Notes under the pieces: model-generated | What the model was told of the DNA's origin: nothing | Databases searched by the model: none | Seen by the model: the letters and a program-made list of their open reading frames with translations, nothing else | Position numbers and translations under genes: made by a program | DNA from: Clostridiales bacterium PH28_bin88 | GTDB taxonomy: Bacteria > Bacillota > PH28-bin88 | DNA: 64,000 nucleotides | NCBI GenBank assembly: GCA_000987045.1 | Contig: LAKY01000050.1 | Location: 217,593 to 281,592 of the forward strand | Direction of reading: 5' to 3' | Shown: piece after piece, positions 49,171-58,548 of the stretch | Numbering within the stretch: the first letter of the stretch is position 1 | Layout of the letters: each line of letters starts with the position of its first letter

Positions 49171-50559
49171 TTACGGCATTACACGCCAATTAGTCCACCA
49201 ATTGGTCCAAAGGTACAGGCTAATTAAGCTGACCAGCAGGCCGATTGGTATAATTCTTAAAGTTACACTAATATAACGATTCCAGGAGAGTTTGATACCG
49301 TATTTTTTGAGGATAAAGAACCAAAGTAATGTAGCAAGGGTGCCTATCGGCAGAATAAGTGAACCTATATCACTGCCGATAATAACTGCTGAATAGGCCA
49401 GCTTGATGGTCTCGGCATCAAGACCCATCCCTGTAAGGGATAGAGTTCCAATGAGCACTGCAGGCAGGTTGTTACAGATATTTGATAATAGGGTCATGGT
49501 CAGCCCGGAGACCAGGATTGTACGGAAATCCCCTGCTGAAGTTATCATGCTGAATATTCGATTAAGAAATTCGGTTAACCCGGAATTTTGCAGACCGATC
49601 ACCAGAACGTAAATACTGAAAGCAAAGACGATTATATGCCAGGGGATATTTAATAATATATCAAGGGGCTTATTACCTGTCCTGTACCATCTTAACCCTA
49701 TTAACAGCAGGACGCCGCACACAGCAATGAATTCGGTGGGTATTTTCCAATAGGAAAGGACAAAAAATGAAAGTCTTACTAAAACAACTATGACAATAGA
49801 GGCCCTGAACATTTTCAAGTCGAAAGACTTCGACAGGGAAGCCGCCTTTCTTAGTTTGTTTTTACCAAGGTAAAGCAATAATTGCATTACCATCCTGAAC
49901 CTGACAATGTCAGTTTCATAAGTAGGAATACAGCGCGGTATATCCCTTCTGAAATATAGGAACAGCAGCAGATTAATTGTTATAATCCCCACCAGTGACG
50001 GTATCAACATTATGGTAGCTTGGGTAGTTAGGCCCATATTGATTACTTTGAGACAAATCAAATTGGCAAGGTTGCTTACACCGATGGGGGCGCTGGAAGC
50101 GGTAGCCACAAGGGCCCCGGTTATAAGATAGGGAATCTTCTGCCTGTAAGGCAGACCCAAAATGAATACAATATTGATGATGATGGGGGTAGTAATCAAT
50201 ATACTGCCATCGTTATTGAATAGAATCGTCATTAAGAAACAAAGGAGGCTTACATACCAGAACAGCCTTGTACCTGAGCCCTTAGCCTTGTTGATAATCT
50301 GGTAAGCAGCCCAGCGAAAAAAACCTATACTTTCAAGGATGAAGGACATGATAATGGTCGACAGTATGGTAAGGGAAGCTCCGGAGATAACCGGTAAAAT
50401 TTTGCGGATATCTCCTACTGAGACAATACCCAACGCGACAAAAATGAGCGCTCCTATGGATGTTGGTATGGCTTCGTTCAGTTCTCTTGGCCTGGTTATT
50501 AGAAGTACTACAGCTATAACAAATATAACCAACGAAAGTAATTGGGTTGAACCATCCAC
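49171..50559 (-). CDS. ArsB/NhaD (ion transporter superfamily) membrane protein
   Basis: A 462-residue protein with about 11-12 membrane helices. FNNDGSILITTPIIINIVFI and SNICNNLPAVLIGTLSL are the two re-entrant NDG/NNLP motifs of the ArsB/CitM/NhaD superfamily. Substrates include arsenite, Na+/H+ and citrate; the sequence does not decide. It follows the CotB-like gene by 38 bases on the same strand. Confidence 0.83.
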   Translation of the reverse strand: MDGSTQLLSLVIFVIAVVLLITRPRELNEAIPTSIGALIFVALGIVSVGDIRKILPVISGASLTILSTIIMSFILESIGFFRWAAYQIINKAKGSGTRLFWYVSLLCFLMTILFNNDGSILITTPIIINIVFILGLPYRQKIPYLITGALVATASSAPIGVSNLANLICLKVINMGLTTQATIMLIPSLVGIITINLLLFLYFRRDIPRCIPTYETDIVRFRMVMQLLLYLGKNKLRKAASLSKSFDLKMFRASIVIVVLVRLSFFVLSYWKIPTEFIAVCGVLLLIGLRWYRTGNKPLDILLNIPWHIIVFAFSIYVLVIGLQNSGLTEFLNRIFSMITSAGDFRTILVSGLTMTLLSNICNNLPAVLIGTLSLTGMGLDAETIKLAYSAVIIGSDIGSLILPIGTLATLLWFFILKKYGIKLSWNRYISVTLRIIPIGLLVSLISLYLWTNWWTNWRVMP

Positions 50560-50597
50560 ATAAACTCCCCCTAAAACAGGGATTCAATTTCATTTCG

Positions 50598-52016
50598 TTA
50601 TTTATTCGTTTCAAAGGACCGTACCAGGATGCTATTAATTTGCATGATTGGGACAAGAAAAGTTTTATTATAGAACAGAAGGACGATAAATTCGTCAAAC
50701 ACATCAAACAAGATGCCCATGACAGCCTCTGGCTGTAGAAAGTTAACCGCCACTCTCTGGCCTTTAAGTTTTTCAAGAAGATTTCTCATGCTTTCACCCC
50801 TGTTAAGGGTAGCGGGGATTCCAACGGTGAAATCCTTTTCATAATCCGCTAGACGAATTTTTCCCAGCCTATCTGCATTAAAGTAAGCTAGCCCTCCCGC
50901 GCCGTCAGAAAGGGTAATAATTTGGCTGTTTTCGGAACCGATTATTTGGAGAACTTCTCCTAATCCGTCCAGGAGTACGGTTTGACTTTTCAGCATTTTA
51001 GACACTTGGTCAAATCCCTTTGGTATGATCAACTGGGAAGGGTTTAAGTCTGTTCGAAAAACTCTTTCATATTCCAGGGTAATAAAATGGAGGGTATTTT
51101 TATTCACGTAGCAGATATAGCGATAATCTTCTTTAACTATCAGGCAATCTCCCTCCGCTGCAATGAGAGTGCCTGTAGCTCCGGGTGGAAAGCTTAGATG
51201 GATATGAACCTTTTGGCCTAATAAGTGTTTTACCAACTCGTCAAAATTCTCTGCCCTGATAAAATTTGGACCTTCTACTGGCATTTGTCCCGCAGTAAAG
51301 GTTTCTCTTCTTGGAAATTTTCGGTGCGGCTCCTTACCCGGGTGGCCCATTTGTCCGATATTATAGATTTTGTTTTTAGGGTAGTAAGTTATCTTTTGGT
51401 CTGGACCACAAATAGTCAAGTAATCGAAAGAGGCTGAAAGAATTTGCCCGTCCCTATGGCCCGGCGCCTCCCCGTTAATATGGACAGTTGAACCCACAAA
51501 CTGACATATTATTTCTTCGAATTCCCTCGATCCGGAATGCCCCTTGGGTCTTGTTGGCGCCAGTAGCTTCCGCAACTGTTGATTATCCTTGGTAATACTT
51601 AAGCATTCCAAAGCATCAGACCTATAATATGTCAGCTTCCCTTCTGGGGACATAAGAGTGATATAACCGGGGTCAATATCAGATAGAATTCCCTGCCCGT
51701 GACGGGGCCCACCTCTGTTTACCCTGACCGGTACGCCGTGAAGATTGTTTACCAACTGGGAAAAGCTATTAACCTCTTCAGATTTAAAACCGGAAACTTT
51801 TTGCTCCTTGAATTCAGGTTGGGCAGTATTGATGAGCATTATTTGTTTAATTCCCGCGGTTCTATAAAAAGTAAATTCATTGTGGGACTGGATAACAAGA
51901 AAGTCTGTGCCGGTGGAAATGATTTTCCCGCGTACAGATTTTGGTCCTTCACCATTAATTTGAACATCACAGAACAGAAGAGTTTCCATATAAGCCGGAT
52001 CAAACCCTGAAGCCAT
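50598..52016 (-). CDS. CotB-like spore coat protein with tandem LSm-like repeats (1)
   Basis: About 472 residues composed of about six degenerate ~55-residue units, each with a basic N/R-GGP-type turn followed by a beta-rich half. Examples are VPVRVNRGGPRHGQGILSDI, STVHINGEAPGHRDGQILSA and CDVQINGEGPKSVRGKIIST. This is the N-terminal domain pattern of Bacillus CotB (RGGPESKKGKL...IYYQLEHVKSI). The later units are more diverged. The ATG at 52016 is chosen (GAGGGTGATCTG site) over the GTG nine bases earlier. It is a paralogue of the next upstream gene. A role in the outer spore coat is likely. Confidence 0.75.
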   Translation of the reverse strand: MASGFDPAYMETLLFCDVQINGEGPKSVRGKIISTGTDFLVIQSHNEFTFYRTAGIKQIMLINTAQPEFKEQKVSGFKSEEVNSFSQLVNNLHGVPVRVNRGGPRHGQGILSDIDPGYITLMSPEGKLTYYRSDALECLSITKDNQQLRKLLAPTRPKGHSGSREFEEIICQFVGSTVHINGEAPGHRDGQILSASFDYLTICGPDQKITYYPKNKIYNIGQMGHPGKEPHRKFPRRETFTAGQMPVEGPNFIRAENFDELVKHLLGQKVHIHLSFPPGATGTLIAAEGDCLIVKEDYRYICYVNKNTLHFITLEYERVFRTDLNPSQLIIPKGFDQVSKMLKSQTVLLDGLGEVLQIIGSENSQIITLSDGAGGLAYFNADRLGKIRLADYEKDFTVGIPATLNRGESMRNLLEKLKGQRVAVNFLQPEAVMGILFDVFDEFIVLLFYNKTFLVPIMQINSILVRSFETNK

Positions 52017-52106
52017 ACAGATCACCCTCGATGGTATTTTTTACATCATATGTTTATTTTTATATTTTTGTGCCTACCGTTTCCATACACCCTTATCGGA
52101 AATAGC

Positions 52107-52141
52107 ATAAAAAAGCACCCCTTGTTTTATCAAGTGGGCGC
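52107..52141 (-). terminator. terminator of upstream CotB-like gene
   Basis: On the minus strand GCGCCCACTTG and CAAGGGGTGC pair (one bulge), followed by TTTTTTATG. Confidence 0.75.
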
Positions 52142-52192
52142 ACTTTTCAATTTGCACGTTATTTCTACTTTTCACGATCATCCCTTTAGCCC

Positions 52193-53905
52193 TTAATCGT
52201 CTCCTTTTCCGAGACAAATGTCATGAACTTGGTGGAAGGGAATTCGATAGATTTTCTGCTTACTAAAGAGTGTGAAATAATCATCAAATATCTCCAGAAG
52301 CATGCCGTCCGTTTTTGCCGGGCCATAGCGGTTAATCTGTATCCATTGGTGTTTCAGGCCATTTAGACAACCTTTAAAATCCTCGACTTGAAGCAGCGGT
52401 TGATAATTATATTCCCAGGCCGTATTAGCTTTTATTGCCATTTTCTTCTGAATTCGTTCGGGATCGCTGAATACGGTAAAACTTTTTATATGGCTTGGAT
52501 TATATAGCACTAGCTTATCTTCTGTCTGCAGTGCCACAAAGTCTTCTTTTTGGGCGGCAATTGACGCAACTCCAGCAGCTCCACTGTTGATTTTTGTATA
52601 ACTATTGGAATCTTTGATAGTACTAATTAACTGAGCAAAACTCTCGACTGCTGCACTAAAGGGCGTAACGGCGGCGGGTTTGCCTTTCCCTTCAAGTTCA
52701 ACATATTGCTGTGCTGACTTGAATAGAAATTTGAAAGCCTCATACTTGAAACCATCAGGCTTGACACCGTCATGGGGCCGTCTTTCCGCATCAAACCTTA
52801 TTTGAAATACTTTTATATGCTCCGTATTGCAGCATATGAAATTACTGTCGCCATCTCTTACCACAAGATAGTTTAAGGTTAGATTCGTCAGATATCCTTC
52901 GATGGGCTCGTGACCTACGGTATACACGTAAATTTTTTGGTTTACCATCCGCCGGGCAAATTCGTCAAAACTGTTCACGTCCAGTTTCACCAGGTTAGTT
53001 AGAAGATTGATGATGTCACTTTCCTCTGAATTTTGGGCTTTGTTTTTTTTGGAGTTAGTATTATCCTTTTGGGTAGACTTTGTACTATCCTTTTTGTTAG
53101 AGTTGGTATTATCCTTCTCTATTGGCATCTCACTAATGTTTCTGATATGGTGGTTTACATAGATGTAAAGGGAGTCCAGGCTATTTTGCAGAGCCATAAA
53201 ATTTGGGTTAACAGACACTATTTGCCCCCGTCTTGATTCAGGGCCACCCCGGTTAATCTGCACATGATGGCCGATGAAATCTGAAAGAGCTTCGCTGAAA
53301 GTTTCCGCTTGGCTGTAACAGCATAAACTATTTGCGGGTATATTCTTGGGATATTCGATATCGAGATTCTCCATGGGATACTCGCTGATACTCCTGATAT
53401 GGAAAAACGGATAGAAAACAACTCCATCTTTTTTTGTGAGTATTACAAGGTAGTCGGATTTTACATCCAGCAGAAGTCCGCACCTGGACTCCGGCCCATT
53501 CCTGTCAATTTGGATGGCCTTGTATTGCAGTTGTTTTAACAAATCGGCAAAGTTTTCCGCCTCGAGATAACTGACCTCTTCAACCTCGGGCATTGGAGCC
53601 AGTCTCATCATTTTTGCATCTTCTTTTGGTTCGGGTTTTTTTACCTCTGGTTCTTGGTTTATACTGTTAATATGATATGTCTGGTAGTAGACAACCTGGT
53701 CCTCAAGGGTCTTTACAACAATATAATCCGGTTTGGCAGCAAGTAACTTTCCAACTTTACATTCAGGTCCTTCCCTATACACACGAACTTGCTTGCCCAC
53801 TAGAGAGTCGAAATACGTAAGTTGTTTTGCATCATCCATAGGCTCTCTTATTACATCATCCGTAGGCTCTGTATGTTCAACTAAAGGCTCTCCATTTTTT
53901 TCCAC
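52193..53905 (-). CDS. CotB-like spore coat protein with tandem LSm-like repeats (2)
   Basis: A 570-residue protein with six CotB-type units. VRVYREGPECKVGKLLAAKP, IQIDRNGPESRCGLLLDVKS and VQINRGGPESRRGQIVSVNP are very close to Bacillus CotB, each followed by a YY or FYPFFHIRSISE half. A Ser/Thr/Asn/Lys-rich spacer (about 275-310) separates the three strong units from three diverged ones; such spacers are phosphorylated in Bacillus CotB. The start is a GTG with GGGAGGATAATT. Together with the shorter paralogue downstream it suggests a two-component coat layer. Confidence 0.82.
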   Translation of the reverse strand: MEKNGEPLVEHTEPTDDVIREPMDDAKQLTYFDSLVGKQVRVYREGPECKVGKLLAAKPDYIVVKTLEDQVVYYQTYHINSINQEPEVKKPEPKEDAKMMRLAPMPEVEEVSYLEAENFADLLKQLQYKAIQIDRNGPESRCGLLLDVKSDYLVILTKKDGVVFYPFFHIRSISEYPMENLDIEYPKNIPANSLCCYSQAETFSEALSDFIGHHVQINRGGPESRRGQIVSVNPNFMALQNSLDSLYIYVNHHIRNISEMPIEKDNTNSNKKDSTKSTQKDNTNSKKNKAQNSEESDIINLLTNLVKLDVNSFDEFARRMVNQKIYVYTVGHEPIEGYLTNLTLNYLVVRDGDSNFICCNTEHIKVFQIRFDAERRPHDGVKPDGFKYEAFKFLFKSAQQYVELEGKGKPAAVTPFSAAVESFAQLISTIKDSNSYTKINSGAAGVASIAAQKEDFVALQTEDKLVLYNPSHIKSFTVFSDPERIQKKMAIKANTAWEYNYQPLLQVEDFKGCLNGLKHQWIQINRYGPAKTDGMLLEIFDDYFTLFSKQKIYRIPFHQVHDICLGKGDD

Positions 53906-54255
53906 AATTATCCTCCCTTTCGTTTATTGTTTCTGATCCATTTTATGCAGCATGAATTCCAACAGCTACCTACCAAAAGCCCTTTTAGTCAAAAAAATAA
54001 TTGGTGCTGGGAGGCCGGTAAATTCCCCCCTCGAACTTTGAACGGCTGTTTGGGGATTAACTGCATATAAGGGTGTTGTAAGAGACGGGGCGCTTGCTTC
54101 CCCGCCTTTTTTCTTTGTGGAAATAGGCTAAAGTATGCTTGAGTTCAAGACGAATTATAAATATAATAGGAAAGGTAGTATAATCATGCCAAAATCTACC
54201 ATATGGACAAGTGCTCTCGAAAAACAAAGTAGATACCAGTTACCGAGGTGAAGAA
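53906..54255. other. 350-base intergenic region, possible small RNA
   Basis: No coding frame is convincing. A plus-strand terminator (CGGGG / CCCCG with a T-rich tail, 54086-54115) stands alone with no plus-strand gene upstream, so a transcript of roughly 100-150 bases may end there. A/T-rich stretches at about 53990 could hold its promoter. Confidence 0.35.
54086..54115 (+). terminator. orphan terminator
   Basis: CGGGG / CCCCG stem followed by CCTTTTTTCTTT; no plus-strand gene precedes it. Confidence 0.65.
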
Positions 54256-54840
54256 ATGAGCAAACGGGTCATAGTTGCGTTAACAGCAATATGCCTGTTG
54301 ACGGCGCTGATCATTGGTGTTTATCAGGCCAAGGCTACCCAGCCCCTGCCGGCATCACCTGGATTCCGGGAAGTAACAGCCGGGGAAGAACTCGTTCCTC
54401 AGGAATTGATGAACATGTTGGGGAAAGATATTGCTCTTGAAATACTCAACCAGGTTCTGGTCTACCCAAACCTGTCCGTTGAACTGCTGACCGAGGTAAT
54501 CCGGGTGGAAAGCGACTTTGATCCAAAGGCGGTTAGCTCCGAGGGGGCGTTGGGACTGGGACAGATCATGCCGGAAACAGGAAGATGGGCGGCCGGCCAG
54601 CTGGGCATAGATGGCTTTACGCGGGAAATGCTTTTTGATCCCGTGGTAAATATCAGGATTACCGCCTTCCTGTTGTCCTGGTGGCTTGACAGGTACGATG
54701 GCAACCTGGAAAAGGCCCTGGGGGCCTATAACCGGGGGGAGCGGGGCCTGGCCCGGTATACCGCCCGGTATGGAACAACCCGCACGGAATATGCTGAAAA
54801 GATATTGTTGCTGCTGGAAAACATCAATGAACATCCTTAA
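54256..54840 (+). CDS. lytic transglycosylase (SLT family)
   Basis: A 194-residue protein with an N-terminal signal/anchor helix (VIVALTAICLLTALIIGVYQ) and a C-terminal SLT domain. The catalytic Glu is in VIRVESDFDPKAVSSEGALG, followed by GLGQIMPETGRWAA and GAYNRGERGLARY. It cleaves peptidoglycan between MurNAc and GlcNAc. The ATG at 54256 follows GAGGTGAAG. No operon partner is obvious; cbiM starts 188 bases later. Confidence 0.9.
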   Translation: MSKRVIVALTAICLLTALIIGVYQAKATQPLPASPGFREVTAGEELVPQELMNMLGKDIALEILNQVLVYPNLSVELLTEVIRVESDFDPKAVSSEGALGLGQIMPETGRWAAGQLGIDGFTREMLFDPVVNIRITAFLLSWWLDRYDGNLEKALGAYNRGERGLARYTARYGTTRTEYAEKILLLLENINEHP

Positions 54841-55028
54841 GTTGCCGTTAACGCCTTATCGAAACATCTTGACGTGAACGGAAGAGTACTTTACAATTGG
54901 GTTATAAACGGGATCAGGAAGATCCCAGGGTAAATACACTACTTATGGGAAATGACCATGAAGGTCAGGCACTCGCTCGGAGGCGGGGTAGACTTTCGTG
55001 GTTTTCATTTTATGCGAGGAGGTCAAGC

Positions 55029-56063
55029 ATGCATATTCCTGATGGCTACATCAGCCCCCAAACCGCTGTCACCCTGGGCGCCGCCATGGTCCCTGTCTGG
55101 GGCGTGGCGTCCAGGAAGGTCAAAGCATCCCTGAAAGCGCGGCAGGTTCCCCTGATGGCTATCGGCGCGGCTTTTTCCTTTACCATCATGATGTACAACA
55201 TTCCTGTGCCCGACGGGACCACAGCCCATGCGGCGGGGGGGACTTTGATGGCCATCATCCTGGGGCCTTGGGCCGCTTCCATCGGGGTTTCCATCGCCCT
55301 GGCCATCCAGGCCCTGTTTTTCGGGGACGGCGGGATCTGGGCCTTCGGGACCAATGCCTTTAACCTGGCCTTCGTGATGCCTTTTAGCGGCTACTTCATT
55401 TACCGGTTGATTTCCGGCCGTTCCCCCATTAATTGTCGCCGTAGATGGATCGCTGCGGCAGTTGCGGGGTTTGTTTCAATGAATCTGGCCGCCTTGGCGG
55501 CTGCCATCCAGTTCGGTATTCAGCCCGTACTCTTTCAATCCGCTGACGGTACCCCGCTGTACAGCCCATACCCGCTGAGTATGGCCATCCCCGCCATGGC
55601 CTTCGCCCACCTGCTCATCGCCGGTCCTGTAGAGGGAGCGGTGACCGGTCTGGTGGTCCGTTACCTGCAAAAGCACAACCAGGGGCTCCTGCAGTTAAAT
55701 TCTCCTATTCAGGTCCGGTATGCCGATACTGTCGCAAAAAACTACACAAAGCTCTGGTGGGGCCTGGCGGTCATGGTGGTACTGGCTCCTCTCGGCCTCC
55801 TGGCGAACGGCAGCGCATGGGGAGAGTGGTCCCGGGAAGAAGTCTTGGGGATGGTGGGCTTTTTGCCCGAGGGAATGAAGGCCCTTGCCGCAACCTGGTC
55901 TCATGCCCTTTTCCCAGACTATACCGTTCCCGGATGGGGTGACGGTTTCTTCCAGAGTGCCGCGGGGTATATCGTTTCGGCTGCCGGGGGCCTGGCGTTA
56001 ATCCTGGCGGTTGTATTCCTCGGCGCCAGGCTCCTGGTGGGAAAGGGGAAAGTCCATGAGTAG
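55029..56063 (+). CDS. cbiM: CbiM-type ECF transporter S component with C-terminal PDGLE/CbiN-like part
   Basis: A 344-residue membrane protein starting MHIPDGYISPQTAV. In CbiM/NikM the N-terminal Met-His-Ile is part of the metal site, so the ATG at 55029 (GAGGAGGTC site) is firm. Residues 1-210 form the CbiM core (AHAAGGTLMAIILGPWAASI, FFGDGGIWAFGTNAFNLAFV). Residues 215-344 resemble the CbiN/PDGLE segment (ALFPDYTVPGWGD). It imports Co2+ or Ni2+ with CbiQ and CbiO. The metal is not decided by sequence alone. It overlaps cbiQ by 8 bases. Confidence 0.9.
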   Translation: MHIPDGYISPQTAVTLGAAMVPVWGVASRKVKASLKARQVPLMAIGAAFSFTIMMYNIPVPDGTTAHAAGGTLMAIILGPWAASIGVSIALAIQALFFGDGGIWAFGTNAFNLAFVMPFSGYFIYRLISGRSPINCRRRWIAAAVAGFVSMNLAALAAAIQFGIQPVLFQSADGTPLYSPYPLSMAIPAMAFAHLLIAGPVEGAVTGLVVRYLQKHNQGLLQLNSPIQVRYADTVAKNYTKLWWGLAVMVVLAPLGLLANGSAWGEWSREEVLGMVGFLPEGMKALAATWSHALFPDYTVPGWGDGFFQSAAGYIVSAAGGLALILAVVFLGARLLVGKGKVHE

Positions 56064-57009
56064 CCCGGGTCAGGTCCCGTCATGGTTGTTGACCGGCCAA
56101 CCCGCCATGTGTTCCTGCGGTTGTGCCGGCAAACGGAAAAAGACCGGCTTTGTGGAAAAAACCATCCAGGATGTGGCCAGGGTAATCAAGGAGGAATACT
56201 TTTCCGAAACCCTGGCGATGCAAAAAGGCTTCCTCCAGGGGTTGGATCCAAGAGTTAAGGTCGTAACCCTTTTAGGGCTCATCGGTGTCGCCGGGTTGGC
56301 AAGGCACATGGAAACCCTTGCGGCCATGTACGTGGGTATCCTGATCCTGGCTTACCTGTCGAAACTGCCGTTTGTGTTTTTTGTCAAACGTGTGTGGCTG
56401 GTGGTGCCGCTGTTTACGGGGATGATGGTGCTGCCCGCGCTCTTCAATTTTGTTCGCCCCGGTGACCCGGTTTGGACCTTAATCCGGTTTGGACAGGACA
56501 TCCAGCTGGGCCCCTGGGTAATGCCCGGCAACCTGTCCATTACCAGGCAAGGCCTTTATGGTGCCGGGCTGTTGATTGCCCGGGTAGGGGTTTCGGTTTC
56601 TCTGGCGCTACTCTTGACCGCCACCACCAGGTGGCAGGACTTGCTGAAGGCCTTAAGGGTGTTTCTGATCCCCAAAATCTTTGTGATGACTCTGGAAATG
56701 ACTCACCGCTATATCTTCCTGCTCCTGCAGGTTACCGGCGAGATGTTCTTGGCGCGTAAAAGCAGGACGGTGGGGCCTTCCAAGATCAAAGAAACACGCG
56801 GGTTTGTGGCGGGGGCCATGGGGACCCTGCTGGGCAAGTCCTATTCCATGAGCGAAGAAGTCTACCTGGCCATGGTGGCCAGGGGGTACCAGGGAGAAGC
56901 CAGGTCGATTAATCATTTCCGTATGCGTTTGACCGACGCGCTCTGGCTGGGATTGTCCGTAGTGTTAGCCATAGCCCTGGTGAGGGGGGACTATTACCTT
57001 GGAATCTAA
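56056..57009 (+). CDS. cbiQ: CbiQ-type ECF transporter T component
   Basis: A 317-residue membrane protein with a Cys-containing N-terminal extension (MCSCGCAGKRKKTG) of about 45 residues not usual in CbiQ. The energy-coupling core follows (GLDPRVKVVTLLGLIGVAG, the coupling motif ALRVFLIPKIFVM and the A-R-G loop VAMVARGYQGEARSI). The T component couples CbiO to CbiM. Start 56056, inside the end of cbiM; cbiO begins 10 bases before its stop. The extra cysteines might bind metal (inference). Confidence 0.9.
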   Translation: MSSPGQVPSWLLTGQPAMCSCGCAGKRKKTGFVEKTIQDVARVIKEEYFSETLAMQKGFLQGLDPRVKVVTLLGLIGVAGLARHMETLAAMYVGILILAYLSKLPFVFFVKRVWLVVPLFTGMMVLPALFNFVRPGDPVWTLIRFGQDIQLGPWVMPGNLSITRQGLYGAGLLIARVGVSVSLALLLTATTRWQDLLKALRVFLIPKIFVMTLEMTHRYIFLLLQVTGEMFLARKSRTVGPSKIKETRGFVAGAMGTLLGKSYSMSEEVYLAMVARGYQGEARSINHFRMRLTDALWLGLSVVLAIALVRGDYYLGI

Positions 57010-57814
57010 CTTAGGTAAACCGTATATCTTTGAATTGGCCGGCGTGAGTTACAGTTACGTTAACGGTGAACCGGTTTTGCGGGATATTAATCTCCGGGTC
57101 TTTAAGGGAGAAAAACTGGTGATTCTGGGGGCTAACGGTTCGGGAAAATCCACCCTCCAGAAGATCCTGGACGGCCTGCTCTTTCCCAGCCAGGGAACGG
57201 TGAAGGCCTTCGGGCAGGTCCTGTCCGAAAAAACCCTGGAGGATGAGGAGTTTTCTTACGGCTTTCGCCGCCGGGTGGGCTTTATCTTTCAGAACTCCGA
57301 AGCGCAGCTTTTTAACACCAGCGTCTGGGATGAGATCGCCTTCGGTCCCCTGCAGCTGGGTCTCCCACCAGAGGAAGTCAGGACCCGGGTGCAGTCGGTG
57401 ACGGAGATGCTGGGCCTCACCCACCTGAAGGACCGGCCACCTTACAAGCTGAGCGGCGGTGAAAAGAAGAAGGTGGCGATCGCCTCCATCCTGTCGGTCA
57501 ACCCGGAGGTTTTAATCCTGGACGAACCTACCAGCGGTTTGGACCCCCGGACCCAGCGCTGGCTGGTAAACCTTTTGGTGGAACTGAACCGGGTAGGTAA
57601 GACGATTATCACCGCCACCCATGACCTGGATATCGTCAGCGAGATAGGCGATCGCGTACTGGTGTTCAGCGAGGATCACCGGATCGTGGCGGAAGGGACT
57701 CCGCTGGAAGTTCTCAAAAACAAACAACTGCTGCTTGACGTCAACCTGGTGGACGAGTTCTATCACGAACACGCCCATGAGCAGCACAGCCACTTCCACC
57801 TTCACGCCCATTAA
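56999..57814 (+). CDS. cbiO: CbiO-type ECF transporter ATPase
   Basis: A 271-residue ABC ATPase: Walker A GANGSGKST, Q-loop FIFQNSEAQLFNTSVWDEIA, signature LSGGEKKKVAIASIL, Walker B VLILDEPTSGLD and H-loop TATHDLD. The last 20 residues are His-rich (EFYHEHAHEQHSHFHLHAH), probably a metal-binding tail. It starts at a TTG (56999) with GAGGGGGG upstream, overlapping cbiQ. Confidence 0.93.
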   Translation: MESNLGKPYIFELAGVSYSYVNGEPVLRDINLRVFKGEKLVILGANGSGKSTLQKILDGLLFPSQGTVKAFGQVLSEKTLEDEEFSYGFRRRVGFIFQNSEAQLFNTSVWDEIAFGPLQLGLPPEEVRTRVQSVTEMLGLTHLKDRPPYKLSGGEKKKVAIASILSVNPEVLILDEPTSGLDPRTQRWLVNLLVELNRVGKTIITATHDLDIVSEIGDRVLVFSEDHRIVAEGTPLEVLKNKQLLLDVNLVDEFYHEHAHEQHSHFHLHAH

Positions 57815-57861
57815 CACAAAATATTTTTCCCGCAGGGAACAGCGTCTTAGCGGTATTACTA

Positions 57862-57885
57862 CCCCGGAAGGTATCCGGGGTTTTA
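57862..57885 (+). terminator. terminator of cbiMQO
   Basis: CCCCGGA / TCCGGGG stem with a 5-nt loop followed by TTTTACTTTG. The rest of the gap up to 58120 is A/T-rich with no gene and should contain the next promoter. Confidence 0.8.
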
Positions 57886-58120
57886 CTTTGGCTTGCAACC
57901 GGCAATAAAAGGAACTTAATAAGCCGGGGTGGAGAGAAGCGCTATCCGGCAGGGAGAAAATTGTCGAAAAATGAAGTTAAATATAAACTAAATTTGGCGA
58001 ATTTTCCCGATATATGCAGGAATTAAAGGAAATATAGCGAAATAGTATTAAAAGCTTTCTGCAGTTGAATTACACTTCATATTTTCGAGTGCAGGTGATC
58101 CATAAGGGGGAACGGGCGAA

Positions 58121-58267
58121 GTGGAGCGGGTAAAGAGTGGTATCGCGGGGTTGGATGAGGTCCTGCACGGCGGATTGTTCCCCGGCTGTATCAGAGCCTT
58201 TGATCGTCCAGTACACCCAGGAGAAACCATTTTTTTGCCTGCGGTAATCCCGGGCACCGGAAACTGA
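58121..58267 (+). pseudogene. RAD55/KaiC-family ATPase remnant
   Basis: A GTG with AAGGGGGAACGGGCGAA upstream opens a 48-codon frame. MERVKSGIAGLDEVLHGGLF PGC is the start of a KaiC/RAD55-type ATPase, but the P-loop that should follow is replaced by DRPVHPGETIFLPA and the frame stops. The rest of the domain is gone. It is the third small 5' remnant with a good ribosome site in this window. Confidence 0.55.
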
Positions 58268-58281
58268 GGGGGCGAAAACAA

Positions 58282-58527
58282 GTGCTGCAAATGAGCGAGT
58301 CGGGGCGTATCAAAATTAAAATGGAAATAGCCCTTTTCTTTCAGGCCAACCCCGGTACCTGGGAGACCGCCCGGGGGATTGCCTTGCGACTGGGCAGGCA
58401 GGCAGAGCCCATCGGTGAGGAATTGGAAAGGCTGGTAGAGTTGGGCCTACTGGAGCGAGTCGGCAAGGGGGAGCAGGCCGTATTCCACTACGTGCGGCCT
58501 TATATGAGCTCCGACCTGGGTGCCTAA
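58282..58527 (+). CDS. small winged-helix DNA-binding protein
   Basis: An 81-residue protein with a helix-turn-helix then wing pattern (IALFFQANPGTWETARGIAL, PIGEELERLVELGLLERVGK, QAVFHYV). It resembles MarR/ArsR-like single-domain regulators. The GTG at 58282 follows GAGGGGGCGAAAAC. It sits between the ATPase remnant and the large HD-GYP protein, so it may regulate that signalling set. Confidence 0.65.
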   Translation: MLQMSESGRIKIKMEIALFFQANPGTWETARGIALRLGRQAEPIGEELERLVELGLLERVGKGEQAVFHYVRPYMSSDLGA

Positions 58528-58548
58528 AAACGCTGCCTGGGGGGAGTA

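Noticed and set aside
54841..55028. Possible cobalamin or NiCo riboswitch before cbiM
   Set aside because: Paired segments are present, but I could not find the conserved boxes of either class.
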